The notes below the pieces were generated by a model, which was not told where the DNA came from, did no database searches, and worked only from the letters and a program-made list of their open reading frames with translations. This document shows positions 1 through 8,453 of a DNA stretch of 64,000 nt, piece after piece; positions within the stretch are counted from its first letter, which is position 1, and each line of letters starts with the position of its first letter. Origin of the DNA: Saliniramus fredricksonii (GTDB lineage Bacteria > Pseudomonadota > Alphaproteobacteria > Rhizobiales > Beijerinckiaceae); contig NZ_FMBM01000001.1 of assembly GCF_900094735.1 (NCBI RefSeq), forward strand, positions 1,376,001-1,440,000. The letters are read 5' to 3'. Both the position numbers and the translations under genes were made by a program.

Positions 1-1518
1 GGCGCTCTCGACACGCTCCGCATCGGCCTGTGCCGAACCGGTGCCGCATTCCGGTTCGTCGGCGGCGGGGCCCGCGAGGGTCGCGACGAGATTGTCGCGA
101 TAGGCGGCCAGGGCTGCCCGGATCTCTGGCGGCAGGCCCGGGCGGGAAAGGTCCGTCGGGCGCGCCTGCGCAGCGAGATCGGCCAGAATCTGATAATGCT
201 GCAGCGCGCGCAGCGCATGGCTCAACCCGTCCGCGAGATGTGGCGCCATGCCCGAGAGACGCAGCCGCGCGATGAAATCGCGGATCGCGCCGATCAGCCG
301 GTCGGCGGCCTCGAAATGTCCTTGCGCGCGCGCCCGGTCTTGCAGATCACCCGCCTCGGCCAGCATCACGCGCGCGGCATCCGAGGTAATGGTTCCGAGC
401 CGGCGGATTTCCAGCGCGATGCTGCCGAGGGCGAGATCGGGCACGGCGCGTGCGGTCGGATCGAGGTGGCGCGGGCGGGCGAGGTCTTCATCCGCAGAGC
501 GATAGCGTGTTTCCAGCCAGCCGACGAGCGGCGTGGCGATCGGCCAGACCACGAGAACGCCGATCGCCTTCACCAGCGTATGGAAGATGGCGATGGCCGC
601 CGCGACGTCGATGCCGCCGATGCGTGCGCCGTCGAGATCGGCGCCCGTCCAGTCGCTCAACGTGGTGGTCAAGGCGATGAGCAGGGGCAGGGCGATGATC
701 GCGATTGTGGCAACGATCAGATTGAAGATCACATGCGCCAGCGCCACCCGCCGCGCCGGGGCCGTCGCGCCGATCGAGGCGATGAGCGCCGTCGAGGTGG
801 TGCCGAGATTGGCGCCGATGACGAGGGCGGCTGCGGGCTTCAGGCCGAACAATCCCCCGCTTGCCGCCGTTATTGCAATGGCGATGGAGGCGCTCGAACT
901 CTGGGTGAGCTGGGTGATGATGAAACCGATGCCGACGAAGATCAGCGTGCCGGCAAAGCCCGGAATGATGAATCGGGAGATATCGATGGTCTCGGCAATG
1001 GTGCCGAACGTATCCTTCAGGATGACGATGCCGAGAAAGAAGAGACCGAATCCGGCCAGGGCTTCGCCGAGCGACCCGGCCCGGCGCTCGCGGGCGACGA
1101 GGCGCAGCATCGCGCCGATGCCGATGGCGGGCAGGGCGAGGGCGTCGATGCGCAGGTTCACGCCCACCAGCGAGATCAGCCAGCTGGTCGAGGTGGTGCC
1201 GAGATTGGCGCCGAACACAACCCAGACCGCCTGTGGCAGGTTGAGGAGGCCCGCATTGACGAAGCCGATCGTGGCGATCGTGACGGCTGTGGAGGATTGC
1301 GCGATGGCGGTGATCGAGAAACCCGCTGCAAGCCCGCGCAGGCGTGTCGCCGTCGAGCGCGTGAGGATGCCGCGCAGCGATGATCCCGCGCCCTGGCGCA
1401 GCCCGTTCGTCATCGCGCTCATGCCGAGGAGGAAGAGCCCGATCCCGCCGAGCAGCCCCATCAATGCCGATACCGTCAACGCCACCTCGCCATGGTCTGC
1501 TTTCCCCAAAGTGATCAT
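1..1518 (-). CDS. Na/Pi cotransporter family protein, C-terminus cut by window edge
   Basis: Reads from an ATG at 1518 to the left edge without a stop, giving 506 residues, so the C-terminus is missing. The first ~330 residues are hydrophobic and carry the two copies of the Na_Pi_cotrans repeat, each with the diagnostic Gln-Ser-Ser motif (QSSTA near residue 74, QSSSA near residue 205). A more polar region follows that looks like the PhoU-like helical tail of this family. Members are inner-membrane sodium-coupled phosphate carriers, often of unproven substrate. The gene is divergent from the DUF502 gene, with 68 bp between the starts. The ribosome-binding site (AAAGG) sits very close to the chosen ATG, so the exact start is less certain than the family. 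Confidence 0.85.
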   Translation of the reverse strand, partial: MITLGKADHGEVALTVSALMGLLGGIGLFLLGMSAMTNGLRQGAGSSLRGILTRSTATRLRGLAAGFSITAIAQSSTAVTIATIGFVNAGLLNLPQAVWVVFGANLGTTSTSWLISLVGVNLRIDALALPAIGIGAMLRLVARERRAGSLGEALAGFGLFFLGIVILKDTFGTIAETIDISRFIIPGFAGTLIFVGIGFIITQLTQSSSASIAIAITAASGGLFGLKPAAALVIGANLGTTSTALIASIGATAPARRVALAHVIFNLIVATIAIIALPLLIALTTTLSDWTGADLDGARIGGIDVAAAIAIFHTLVKAIGVLVVWPIATPLVGWLETRYRSADEDLARPRHLDPTARAVPDLALGSIALEIRRLGTITSDAARVMLAEAGDLQDRARAQGHFEAADRLIGAIRDFIARLRLSGMAPHLADGLSHALRALQHYQILADLAAQARPTDLSRPGLPPEIRAALAAYRDNLVATLAGPAADEPECGTGSAQADAERVESA

Positions 1519-1586
1519 CGCCTTTACGGGCGATCCGCGTAAACTGCCACGAATTCCGAATCGCCTCAGGAGGGCATGACGCCATT

Positions 1587-2243
1587 ATGCGCTTTCGCCG
1601 CAACATCGTCGCCGGGCTGCTCGCGATTATCCCGCTCTGGTTCACCTTCGTCGTGATGAGCTATCTCGTCGATCTCTTGATCGGAGCCGGCAAGCCGACG
1701 GTGAATACCTTCGCACGGCGCATCCGTACGGATAACGCGTTTCTCAGTGACCTTTTGATGGCCTGGTGGTTCCAGTCGACCATGGCGCTGATCCTCGTTC
1801 TGATCACCCTGTATCTGCTGGGCATCCTCGCCAATGCGGTGGTAGGGCGAAAGATGCTCTATTACGTCGACAAGATCATGGAATACGTCCCGCTGGCCAA
1901 GACCGTGTACAAGGCCACCCGCACCCTGATGAACTCGCTCCAGCACGATCCCAAGGTGCGCCAGCGGGTCGTATTGATCGAATTCCCCTCCCGCGACATG
2001 CGCGCCATCGGCTTCGTCACCGCGACCTTCACGGCGAGTGATACCGGCGAGGAAGTCGCCGCCGTCTATGTGCCGACCACCCCCAACCCCACCTCCGGCT
2101 ATGTCGAGATCGTCCCCTTCCAGCGTCTCGTCTGGCTCGACTGGAGCGCCAATGACGCCATGGCCTTCATCGTCTCCGGCGGCGCGCTGACGCCGGGGCA
2201 TATCCGGATGAATCCCGAGGCGAGGCCGGTGGATCGGGTGTGA
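1587..2243 (+). CDS. DUF502 family membrane protein
   Basis: 218 residues, ATG preceded by AGGAGGG at 1568-1574. Two hydrophobic segments (about residues 5-30 and 60-90) are followed by the conserved soluble part of DUF502, including the stretch GYVEIVP, and then VWLDWSANDAMAFIVSGGA near the end. The family is widespread in Proteobacteria and plants; its function is unknown and an inner-membrane location is expected. The C-terminal 20 codons are repeated almost perfectly, in frame and with their own stop codon, at 4123-4183 after an inserted permease/regulator block. The ancestral neighbour downstream was therefore probably the lactate permease now at 4236. Confidence 0.85.
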   Translation: MRFRRNIVAGLLAIIPLWFTFVVMSYLVDLLIGAGKPTVNTFARRIRTDNAFLSDLLMAWWFQSTMALILVLITLYLLGILANAVVGRKMLYYVDKIMEYVPLAKTVYKATRTLMNSLQHDPKVRQRVVLIEFPSRDMRAIGFVTATFTASDTGEEVAAVYVPTTPNPTSGYVEIVPFQRLVWLDWSANDAMAFIVSGGALTPGHIRMNPEARPVDRV

Positions 2244-2244
2244 G
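2184..2244 (+). repeat. Direct repeat DR1a: 3' end of the DUF502 gene (first copy)
   Basis: This 61-bp segment encodes the last 19 residues of the DUF502 protein plus the TGA stop. It matches 4123-4183 at 58 of 61 positions with no gaps. The three differences change Pro to Arg, Arg to Thr, and the stop codon from TGA to TAA. Together the two copies bracket the permease/Lrp block. Confidence 0.9.
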
Positions 2245-2254
2245 CGCGCGCGCG

Positions 2255-2290
2255 GCCCCGCATCTGCAGGGGCATTACCGCCTGCGGGGC
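2255..2290. terminator. Hairpin between convergent DUF502 and permease genes
   Basis: GCCCCGCA at 2255-2262 pairs with TGCGGGGC at 2283-2290 around a 20-nt loop, 11 bp after the DUF502 stop and 7 bp before the permease stop on the other strand. There is no T-run on either side, so it is a weak candidate bidirectional terminator. Confidence 0.35.
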
Positions 2291-2297
2291 GGCGCGG

Positions 2298-3536
2298 TCA
2301 CGCGGGCGCGGGACGCGGGACGAGGGCGCCGAGGATGACGAGGGCGGCGGGATAGAGCATCGCGAGCGGATCGCGCAGCGCCATCACCGCGAGCACCGTG
2401 GTGATCGCCACGAGCGCCGCGCCGCGTATACGCCAATCCGTGACGGCGAAGAGCAGAACGAGGGCGGCGATCCCGTACAGGATCAGGAAATTCTGACCGG
2501 CATAGGCGAGCAGGTCACCGAGCGGCAGAAGATCGTATGCTGCGAGCGCGATGGCCGTGAGAAGCGTGATCACCACCACGAGGACGCTGCGCAGAGGCGT
2601 ACCGTTCGTCGTCGCAGCGAGGCGCGCCGGCAACAGTCCGGAACGCGCAGTCGACAGCACCATGCGCGACACCGCCCACACTGCCGCGGAGAGATTGGCG
2701 AAGATCAGAAGGACCGCGACGGCGGCAACGAGCAGCCCGGCATATTCCCCGTAATGATCGGCGAAAAGCGCGGCGAACGGGGCTTCGAAGTGATCGGAGA
2801 TGTCGCTTCCTGCGATGATGATCGCGAGTGCGAGATAGAATGCGATGGCGATCACGAAGGAAAAAGCCATGGCGAGCGGAAAATCGCGGGCCGGGCGCTT
2901 GAACTCCTCCGAGAGATGCGCGGCGACCTCCCAGCCCGTAAAGGCGAAGAACACCATCATGAAGACGGCTGCATAGGTCGTCATGTCGTGCTGCAATGCC
3001 GGCCCGGCGATCGCGCGGTCCTCGCTGCCGGTCCCGACGGCGACGAAGCCGAAAACGACGAGCGCGAAGAGGACCGCGATCAGCATCGAAGCGATGACCC
3101 CGCCGACGCGTCCGGCCAGTTCCGCCGAGAGCAGATTGACGAGCGCGGCGGCAACGAGAAGAAGGGCGGCCAGCAGGTAGGGGGAGAGGTCGATAAACGC
3201 GGATGCGTAATATCCGCCCGTTATCGCGATCGCCGGCAAGCCGAGGGCGACGGCCCCGAAGAAGAGGAAGGTGCTCATCACATAGGCGCGATGACCGAAG
3301 ATGCGTCCTGCAAGGGCCGGAATTCCGCCTGCATCGGGATAGAGCCGGCCAATCATGGCAAAGACGACGAGAAGCGGAATCGCGGCACCCCCGCAAGCGA
3401 GCCAGATCCAGACCGCCTCTGCACCGAGTTCACGATAAGCCAGCCCCGGAAGCGTGAGCAAGCCGGCACCCAGCACGATGTTGAGCATCATGCCGGTGCC
3501 GCGAAAAATGCCGAGGGTCTGTTTCAGATCGGACAT
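2298..3536 (-). CDS. APC-superfamily amino acid permease (YjeH-like)
   Basis: 412 residues, almost entirely hydrophobic with about 12 predicted membrane segments. The N-terminus carries the APC signature (GTGMMLNIVLGAGLLTLPG) typical of amino acid-polyamine-organocation carriers, and the FAFTGWEVAAHLSEE stretch near the middle resembles YjeH-type neutral amino acid exporters. Substrate cannot be read from sequence. It is divergent from an Lrp/AsnC regulator across 131 bp, an arrangement typical of an amino-acid-responsive regulator controlling its neighbour. Both genes lie inside the block bracketed by copies of the DUF502 gene end, so the pair probably arrived as one unit; base composition does not differ visibly from the surroundings. 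Confidence 0.85.
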   Translation of the reverse strand: MSDLKQTLGIFRGTGMMLNIVLGAGLLTLPGLAYRELGAEAVWIWLACGGAAIPLLVVFAMIGRLYPDAGGIPALAGRIFGHRAYVMSTFLFFGAVALGLPAIAITGGYYASAFIDLSPYLLAALLLVAAALVNLLSAELAGRVGGVIASMLIAVLFALVVFGFVAVGTGSEDRAIAGPALQHDMTTYAAVFMMVFFAFTGWEVAAHLSEEFKRPARDFPLAMAFSFVIAIAFYLALAIIIAGSDISDHFEAPFAALFADHYGEYAGLLVAAVAVLLIFANLSAAVWAVSRMVLSTARSGLLPARLAATTNGTPLRSVLVVVITLLTAIALAAYDLLPLGDLLAYAGQNFLILYGIAALVLLFAVTDWRIRGAALVAITTVLAVMALRDPLAMLYPAALVILGALVPRPAPA

Positions 3537-3667
3537 GGAGTTTCCGGGATGAGTCGGTCATCGGCGCGGCCAGTGCCGCGATCGGGAAAACGATGATTGC
3601 GGGTGCGTTTGATTACAATCTTGCGATTTGACCGGCTTTTGACAGATCGCTAAAGCGAGAGCTTCCG

Positions 3668-4129
3668 ATGCAGGGGATGGTGATGGCGATCGACGAGGCA
3701 TTAAGCGACACGGATCGGCGCTTGCTGGCCTTTCTCGCGCAGGATTCGCGCAGGCCTCTGTCGGAACTTGCGGCGCTTCTCGGTGTTTCGCGCCAGACCG
3801 TTCACAATCGGATAACGCGGCTTGTGGCGCGGGGCGTGATCAGCCGCTTCACCATCGAAACGCACGATGAAGCGCGGGCGAGCGCGGAGCCGCCGCAGGT
3901 GATGTTCACCCTCAACCTGCGGCAGAATACCTGCTCCCTGCTCTTTCAGGAGATCAAGGCATGGCCCGAACTGGTGCAATGCTGGTCGGTCACCGGTGAT
4001 CGCGACATGGTCGTCATTGCGCAGGCCGTGAATGCCGAGGATGCGGAGCGGCTGCGGGCACGGCTTTCGCGCCATCCCGATGTTCTCGAAATCCGCACGG
4101 CGCATGTCCTGCGTTGGTGGAAGCGCTGA
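3668..4129 (+). CDS. Lrp/AsnC family transcriptional regulator
   Basis: 153 residues. An N-terminal winged helix-turn-helix is clear (TDRRLLAFLAQDSRRPLSELAALLGVSRQTVHNRITRL broken over residues ~14-55), followed by the AsnC ligand-binding domain ending in DVLEIRTAHVLRWWKR. Lrp-family proteins are octameric regulators that sense amino acids; the divergent permease is the obvious target. Several in-frame ATGs exist (3668, 3677, 3683); the third has the best upstream purine stretch. The last sense codon and stop codon (CGC TGA) lie inside the repeat DR1b, so the gene ends exactly where the duplicated DUF502 gene end begins. Confidence 0.9.
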   Translation: MQGMVMAIDEALSDTDRRLLAFLAQDSRRPLSELAALLGVSRQTVHNRITRLVARGVISRFTIETHDEARASAEPPQVMFTLNLRQNTCSLLFQEIKAWPELVQCWSVTGDRDMVVIAQAVNAEDAERLRARLSRHPDVLEIRTAHVLRWWKR

Positions 4130-4183
4130 CGCGGGGGCATATCCGGATGAATCCCGAGGCGACGCCGGTGGATCGGGTGTAAG
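4123..4183 (+). repeat. Direct repeat DR1b: second copy of the DUF502 gene 3' end
   Basis: Same 61 bp as 2184-2244 with three substitutions. Read in the DUF502 frame it still encodes an intact C-terminus ending in PVDRV and a TAA stop, so it is a real gene end that has lost its body. It lies between the Lrp regulator and the lactate permease. Confidence 0.9.
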
Positions 4184-4235
4184 GCTTTGTGCGTTGCACA
4201 GACCGGATGCCTGATCACCGGAGTCTCGCCCGTTC

Positions 4236-5789
4236 ATGCCTGCCCTGCTCGCCGCCGCGCCGCTGGCGCTGATCATCGCCCTGATGCTCGGTCTGCGCTG
4301 GCCGGCGGCGCGGGCGGGCCTGGCCGGGCTCGCGGTGGCGCTCGGCGTCGCCTATCTCGGTTTCGGTTACGGCGATGCGGTGCTCGGCGAGATCGGCCCC
4401 GCGCGGGCGGGGGTCTTCGCCTTTGCCGAGGCGGGATTCACGGCGGCGACGATCCTGTGGATCATCTTTCCCGCCTTGTGCGTCTACGAGATCCAGAAGC
4501 GCTCCGGCGCCTTCGACGTGATCCGCGCCGGGCTGGCTTCCGTCTCGACGGATCGCCGGGTGCAGGTCCTGCTGATCGCCTGGTTCTTTGCTCTTTTCAT
4601 GGAAGGCGCGGCGGGGTTCGGCACGCCGGTGGCGCTTGCGGCGCCCTTGCTGGTAAGCCTCGGATTCGCGCCGCTCAAGGCGGTGACGCTGGCGCTGATC
4701 GGCCATGCGGCGGGGGTGTCCTTCGGGGCGGTGGGGACGCCGATCGTCGCGCAGGCCGATCTCACCGGCATCTCCGCGCAGGCGATCGGGCAATGGACCG
4801 GGCTGATGCATCTGCTCGTCGGCGCCGTGCTCGTGGTGCTGCTGATGCGCGTCGCCGATGACGGGCGCTTCGTCATGCGCGACAGCGCGCTCGCGGCGCT
4901 GGCCGCGTTGTGCTTCCTCGCCCCCGCCGCGCTGATCGCCTTTGCCGTCGGGCCGGAATTGCCGACTTTCGCCGGCGCGGCGATCGGGGCCGTGATCTTC
5001 GTCTTCGCGCTCAAGCGCCTCGGGCTGGAGCGTGCTGACGAGGCGGCAGCGGATGATGGCGCAAAGAGGGCCGAAAGCGGGGGCGGAAATGCAAGCGAGC
5101 GGCCCGGCGCGAAGGCGCTGCTGCACGCGGCTGCGCCCTATCTCGTCATCGTCGGGCTGATCCTTGCAAGCCGCATGATCGTCCCCTTGACGGAGATGTT
5201 GCGGGCATTCAGCCTTGCCTGGAGCCTGCCTGGCGGGTTTTCCGGGCGGTTCGAATATCTCTACCACCCCGGCACCATGCTGATGACCGGCTTCATCCTC
5301 GGCGCATTGCTGCAAGGGCGCAGGCTCCACGACCTGCTCTCAGCCGCCGGTGCAGCCGCGCGGCGGCTCGCCCCCGTCGTCGTGGCGCTTTTGGCCATGC
5401 TCGCGATCTCGCGGCTGATGGTGCATGCGCAGATGATCGACACGCTGGCCGAGGCGGTTGCGCGCACCGGGCCGATCTGGCCGCTCTTCGCGGCGGGGGT
5501 GGGCGGACTGGGGACCTTCGTCACGGGTTCTGCCACGGCATCGAACATCCTGCTCAGCGAATTCCAGATGGCGAGCGCGCGCAGCCTCGATCTGCCGGCG
5601 GTGATCATGCTCGCGGCGCAATCCTTCGGCGCGGCTCTCGGCAACATGGCCTGCCCGCACAACATCATCGCCGGCGGCGCGACGGTGGGGCTGCGCGGAC
5701 GGGAGGGCGATGTGTTGCGTGCCACGCTGATGCCGGCGGTGGTCTATGCCGCGCTCGGCGGCGTCGTCACGTTGATCCTCGTCGGCTGA
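4236..5789 (+). CDS. lldP: L-lactate permease family transporter
   Basis: 517 residues with a dozen or more hydrophobic segments and the LctP/LldP family hallmarks: FALFMEGAAGFGTPVALAAPLL near residue 120, GHAAGVSFGAVGTPI near 160, and a C-terminal half ending in FGAALGNMACPHNIIAGGATVGL. The family takes up lactate and glycolate with protons. A polar, acidic loop (residues ~265-290, rich in Asp, Glu, Lys and Gly) separates the two halves. The start ATG has only a distant GGAG 12 nt upstream. Its immediate upstream neighbour is the duplicated DUF502 gene end, so its natural promoter may have been displaced by the insertion. Confidence 0.88.
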   Translation: MPALLAAAPLALIIALMLGLRWPAARAGLAGLAVALGVAYLGFGYGDAVLGEIGPARAGVFAFAEAGFTAATILWIIFPALCVYEIQKRSGAFDVIRAGLASVSTDRRVQVLLIAWFFALFMEGAAGFGTPVALAAPLLVSLGFAPLKAVTLALIGHAAGVSFGAVGTPIVAQADLTGISAQAIGQWTGLMHLLVGAVLVVLLMRVADDGRFVMRDSALAALAALCFLAPAALIAFAVGPELPTFAGAAIGAVIFVFALKRLGLERADEAAADDGAKRAESGGGNASERPGAKALLHAAAPYLVIVGLILASRMIVPLTEMLRAFSLAWSLPGGFSGRFEYLYHPGTMLMTGFILGALLQGRRLHDLLSAAGAAARRLAPVVVALLAMLAISRLMVHAQMIDTLAEAVARTGPIWPLFAAGVGGLGTFVTGSATASNILLSEFQMASARSLDLPAVIMLAAQSFGAALGNMACPHNIIAGGATVGLRGREGDVLRATLMPAVVYAALGGVVTLILVG

Positions 5790-6424
5790 GGCGCTTTTCA
5801 GGAAGAAACCCATGTCGGTTCGCCGACAAAGCAGTTTACAATTATTATTGTATCAGGTAACCATAGATAGTCATGTGGTGTTGATTCAAAAGGCGCTCTG
5901 AAATGTGAAATCGGCCCGGCTTGAGCGCGTGTTTCGATTTGCAACATTTTTCGCTCTCCTGCCGCGCCACTTCCTGAAACAGCCTGGTGGCGAGATGCAG
6001 CCGCAAGTCTTGGTGGCGCTTATCCTGCCTGTTTCAAGAAATCGTTTCAGAATGTATGCCTCCATGCCTGCAATTGCGGTTTCGAAAATTCGAAGGTAAA
6101 CGGATTTTAACAAAATTCGACTATCGCTGTCTTTTGGAAGTTTTGGGTGTTCACATTTGATTAACTATCAGAGATAATAATCACCTTCGTTGCTCCCGCT
6201 ATTGATTCGGGGGAAACGTGGATGGTGGCGTCCGCATCGGGGTGCCGTGGCGATGCCGCGTCGGCTTCAGGACGGGTGGCGATCATCTTGAAGGGCTGAT
6301 ACCGGGGCTGTTTTGCATATCAGGGCCGGATGGCATGCGGGGCGAATGTCTTGCCGGAGCGGGTGTTCCGGTTCGGGGCATCAAATGGCTTGCCGGACGG
6401 TCACATTTTCGTGAGGAATTCGTG
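5790..6424. other. AT-rich intergenic stretch before the XRE regulator
   Basis: About 635 bp without a convincing gene, clearly richer in A+T than its surroundings between 5820 and 6190. It holds a 12-bp near-perfect inverted repeat (TTCCTGAAACAG at 5971-5982, CTGTTTCAAGAA at 6029-6040), two tandem TTCGAA palindromes near 6082-6095, and a candidate promoter at 6150-6178. Two short opposing reading frames (about 60-75 codons) have no ribosome-binding site and no recognisable similarity. The AT-richness suggests regulatory or acquired DNA. Confidence 0.4.
6150..6178 (+). promoter_or_regulatory. Candidate sigma-70 promoter with palindrome in the spacer
   Basis: TTCACA at 6150-6155 and GATAAT at 6173-6178 are separated by 17 nt. 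The spacer contains the short palindrome TGAT-N5-ATCA (6158-6170), a possible operator. It would give a leader of about 240 nt for the XRE-type regulator that starts at 6425. Confidence 0.4.
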
Positions 6425-6991
6425 ATGCAACGTCGTTCTCTGTCGCCCGCCACGTCCGCCAAGCCGGTCAAGGAGCGGACATTGCCGATCGACAAGGATG
6501 TTTTCGCCGAGCGCCTCTGGAGCGCCATCAAGCGCAGTGGCCTTACCTACAAGGAAACCGCGCGGCGGGCACAGGAGCATCTGCCACCGGGGGCGCGTAT
6601 CAGCGATGTCAGCGTCTGGTCCTATGCCAAGGGCCGCAGCCTGCCGCGCCGGATGACTCATGTCGAAGCGCTGAGCAAGGTGCTCGGCATCGATACGGAT
6701 GAGCTCCTGACGACGCAGGCCCATTCCCATTCCCATTCCCATGTCCCGCGCGGCGCCGAGGCGGGCAACGACACGCAGGAGGTCCAGATCGAGGATCTCG
6801 GCGACGGGCGCGCCTTTCTGCGCATCGCCCAGCCGCTGCCCTGGCAGGTCGCCGTCGAGATCCTGCGGCTGGTGAAGGCGAGCCCGGATGATGCCGAGCC
6901 GCGCGCCGGCGCTCAGGACGGGCAGATTTCCGGAATCGATGGCGAGGCATTCCTCGACGACGCGCTGCCTGCCTCTCGCGAGGAAGAGTGA
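6425..6991 (+). CDS. XRE-type helix-turn-helix protein with His-Ser repeat
   Basis: 188 residues. The ATG at 6425 is chosen over upstream in-frame codons because AGGA lies 7 nt before it. Residues ~20-85 form a Cro/C1-type DNA-binding domain (DVFAERLWSAIKRSGLTY ... DVSVWSYAKGRSLP ... ALSKVLGIDTDELL). A run of His-Ser pairs follows, encoded by a tandem CCCATT hexamer at 6723-6741, then an acidic C-terminus with a conserved-looking block (EDLGDGRAFLRIAQPLPWQVAVEI). Unit changes in a 6-bp repeat would alter length without shifting the frame. The role is unknown; a DNA-binding regulator or chromosome-associated protein is the straightforward reading. Confidence 0.75.
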   Translation: MQRRSLSPATSAKPVKERTLPIDKDVFAERLWSAIKRSGLTYKETARRAQEHLPPGARISDVSVWSYAKGRSLPRRMTHVEALSKVLGIDTDELLTTQAHSHSHSHVPRGAEAGNDTQEVQIEDLGDGRAFLRIAQPLPWQVAVEILRLVKASPDDAEPRAGAQDGQISGIDGEAFLDDALPASREEE

Positions 6992-7254
6992 AGGCGCGGC
7001 CTGTGATTCCTGCCGGTCGGTAAGGCTTTTACGCGCCATCGCGCCCGGCGTTGCGGGCCCGGGGCATTGGATCGCCGCCTCCCGGTTTGAAACAATTGTC
7101 CACATTGTATTGCCGCGCGGCGGATTTGCAGGAATCCGGATCGAACCCTGCCGCTTTCTCGACATTGTCATGGCGAAGCTGCGCGCTTCTGCGGCGGCAG
7201 CGCGGCGATGATTCGGGTTCATCGCCGTGTCAGCTCTGACGAGTCGAGGTATTC

Positions 7255-8181
7255 ATGACACTCACGAGACGTTTCCGTCTTGCCCCCGGTTTCGCCCGCC
7301 TGATCGGGCGGGAGCGGCCCGCCATGCCTGTTGTCGAAGGGCATTTTCCGGATCAGTCGGACAGGCGCTCCTTTCTGCGGCTCGAGGGGGAGGCCTGCAC
7401 GCTGATATTGCAGGATCTGCTGCCCGATGGCGGGGTTTCCGAAGAGCGCACGGAGGTATCGCGGGCACAGGGCGAGGTGCTGATGGATGTCTGCGCCGGA
7501 CGCGTCGTCTATGAGCGCATGCCCTTCGAGGGTGGCGGTGGCCTCGATATCGAGATCCTGCGCTTCGTCTCACCGCTTCCCTGCGCGTTCATCCTGTTGC
7601 ACTTCGCCGATTCGATGCAGGCTGGCGGCTTTCGCCCCCCATTATGGTTCGGGAACGAACTGGGTGATGAGGAAACCTGCGAACCGCGCCAGGTGGCGCT
7701 CGGGCGCAAACCTGCGGCGCATGACGGCGCGATCCAGAATGCTGCGCTCGAATCGCTGCTCGATCATCTCGAGACCCGTTCCGGACGCCATGGATCCGGA
7801 CATCAAGGCTCCGGACGCGGGATCAGTGATCTGACGAATCAGGTGCCGGCGCAGTTGCATGCGCAAGCGACGCACAAGCCAGCAGCACAAAGTGCATCCC
7901 TCCCGCAGAACGGATCGGCGGCGGGCAATCGGGCAGCGGCTGCGCCCGAAGCCGCTGCCCGACCGGCTCCGTCGGCGTCCAGGCAGAATCCCGCCGCGCA
8001 GGGCGCGTCCGCACCGCGTCAGAATCAGACCGTGCGTCCGCGCACCACGCCGGCAACGGCCGCGCCCGCGCCGAGCCGTCCGCAGCAGGGCGATCCCGGC
8101 GACGATCAGGACCAGATTTTCGATGATGGCGCCGGCAAACCGGCTGCGTCCGAACCACGCACTGCCGGGCGTTCAGGATAG
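7255..8181 (+). CDS. CYTH-like domain protein with long disordered tail
   Basis: 308 residues, GAGGT 6 nt before the ATG. Residues 1-~165 run through features reminiscent of the CYTH (triphosphate tunnel metalloenzyme) fold: an early basic strand, paired arginines and glutamates in alternating strands, an acidic strand (LDIEILRF), and a closing FRPPLWFGNELGDEE followed by PRQVALGRKP, which parallels the 'P.W.G.EVT...Y.N..LA' end of the family. The classic ExExK start is absent, so catalytic activity is doubtful. Residues ~170-308 are low-complexity Ala/Pro/Gln/Ser. The TAG stop codon is the first three bases of a 35-bp palindromic repeat shared with the end of the P47-like gene. Confidence 0.5.
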   Translation: MTLTRRFRLAPGFARLIGRERPAMPVVEGHFPDQSDRRSFLRLEGEACTLILQDLLPDGGVSEERTEVSRAQGEVLMDVCAGRVVYERMPFEGGGGLDIEILRFVSPLPCAFILLHFADSMQAGGFRPPLWFGNELGDEETCEPRQVALGRKPAAHDGAIQNAALESLLDHLETRSGRHGSGHQGSGRGISDLTNQVPAQLHAQATHKPAAQSASLPQNGSAAGNRAAAAPEAAARPAPSASRQNPAAQGASAPRQNQTVRPRTTPATAAPAPSRPQQGDPGDDQDQIFDDGAGKPAASEPRTAGRSG

Positions 8182-8213
8182 AGCGCGTTGCGACCTGACG
8201 GAGTCGGGCCGGG
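8179..8213 (+). repeat. 35-bp palindromic repeat R1, copy 1 (overlaps a stop codon)
   Basis: Starts with TAGAGCGCGTT and has the core CCTGACGGAGTCGGG, an imperfect palindrome. Differs from the copy at 63966-64000 at two positions. The first three bases are the stop codon of the CYTH-like gene. Confidence 0.75.
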
Positions 8214-8453
8214 TGACGGAACCCGTCGTGCCCGGCCATGCCCGCTGATCGGCCCGTATGCGCGGAATTTGGGCGCGATTGCCCATGAAATGCGCGCGAC
8301 ATCGCGCGCCGGGTCGCTAGGGTAGCAATGTGGTCCGCAGACGATATTTCGCTCGGGATGCGACCTGCCAGAGGGAAAGAGGCGCCGTCGGCGCGTATGG
8401 GAAATCAGCTTTCGCATACGCGCCGAGCGGCGCCCGCTGGCTTTGCCTGCGGA

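Noticed and set aside
5886..6113. Small opposing frames of 64-75 codons in the AT-rich gap
   Set aside because: No ribosome-binding site, no similarity, and both overlap each other.
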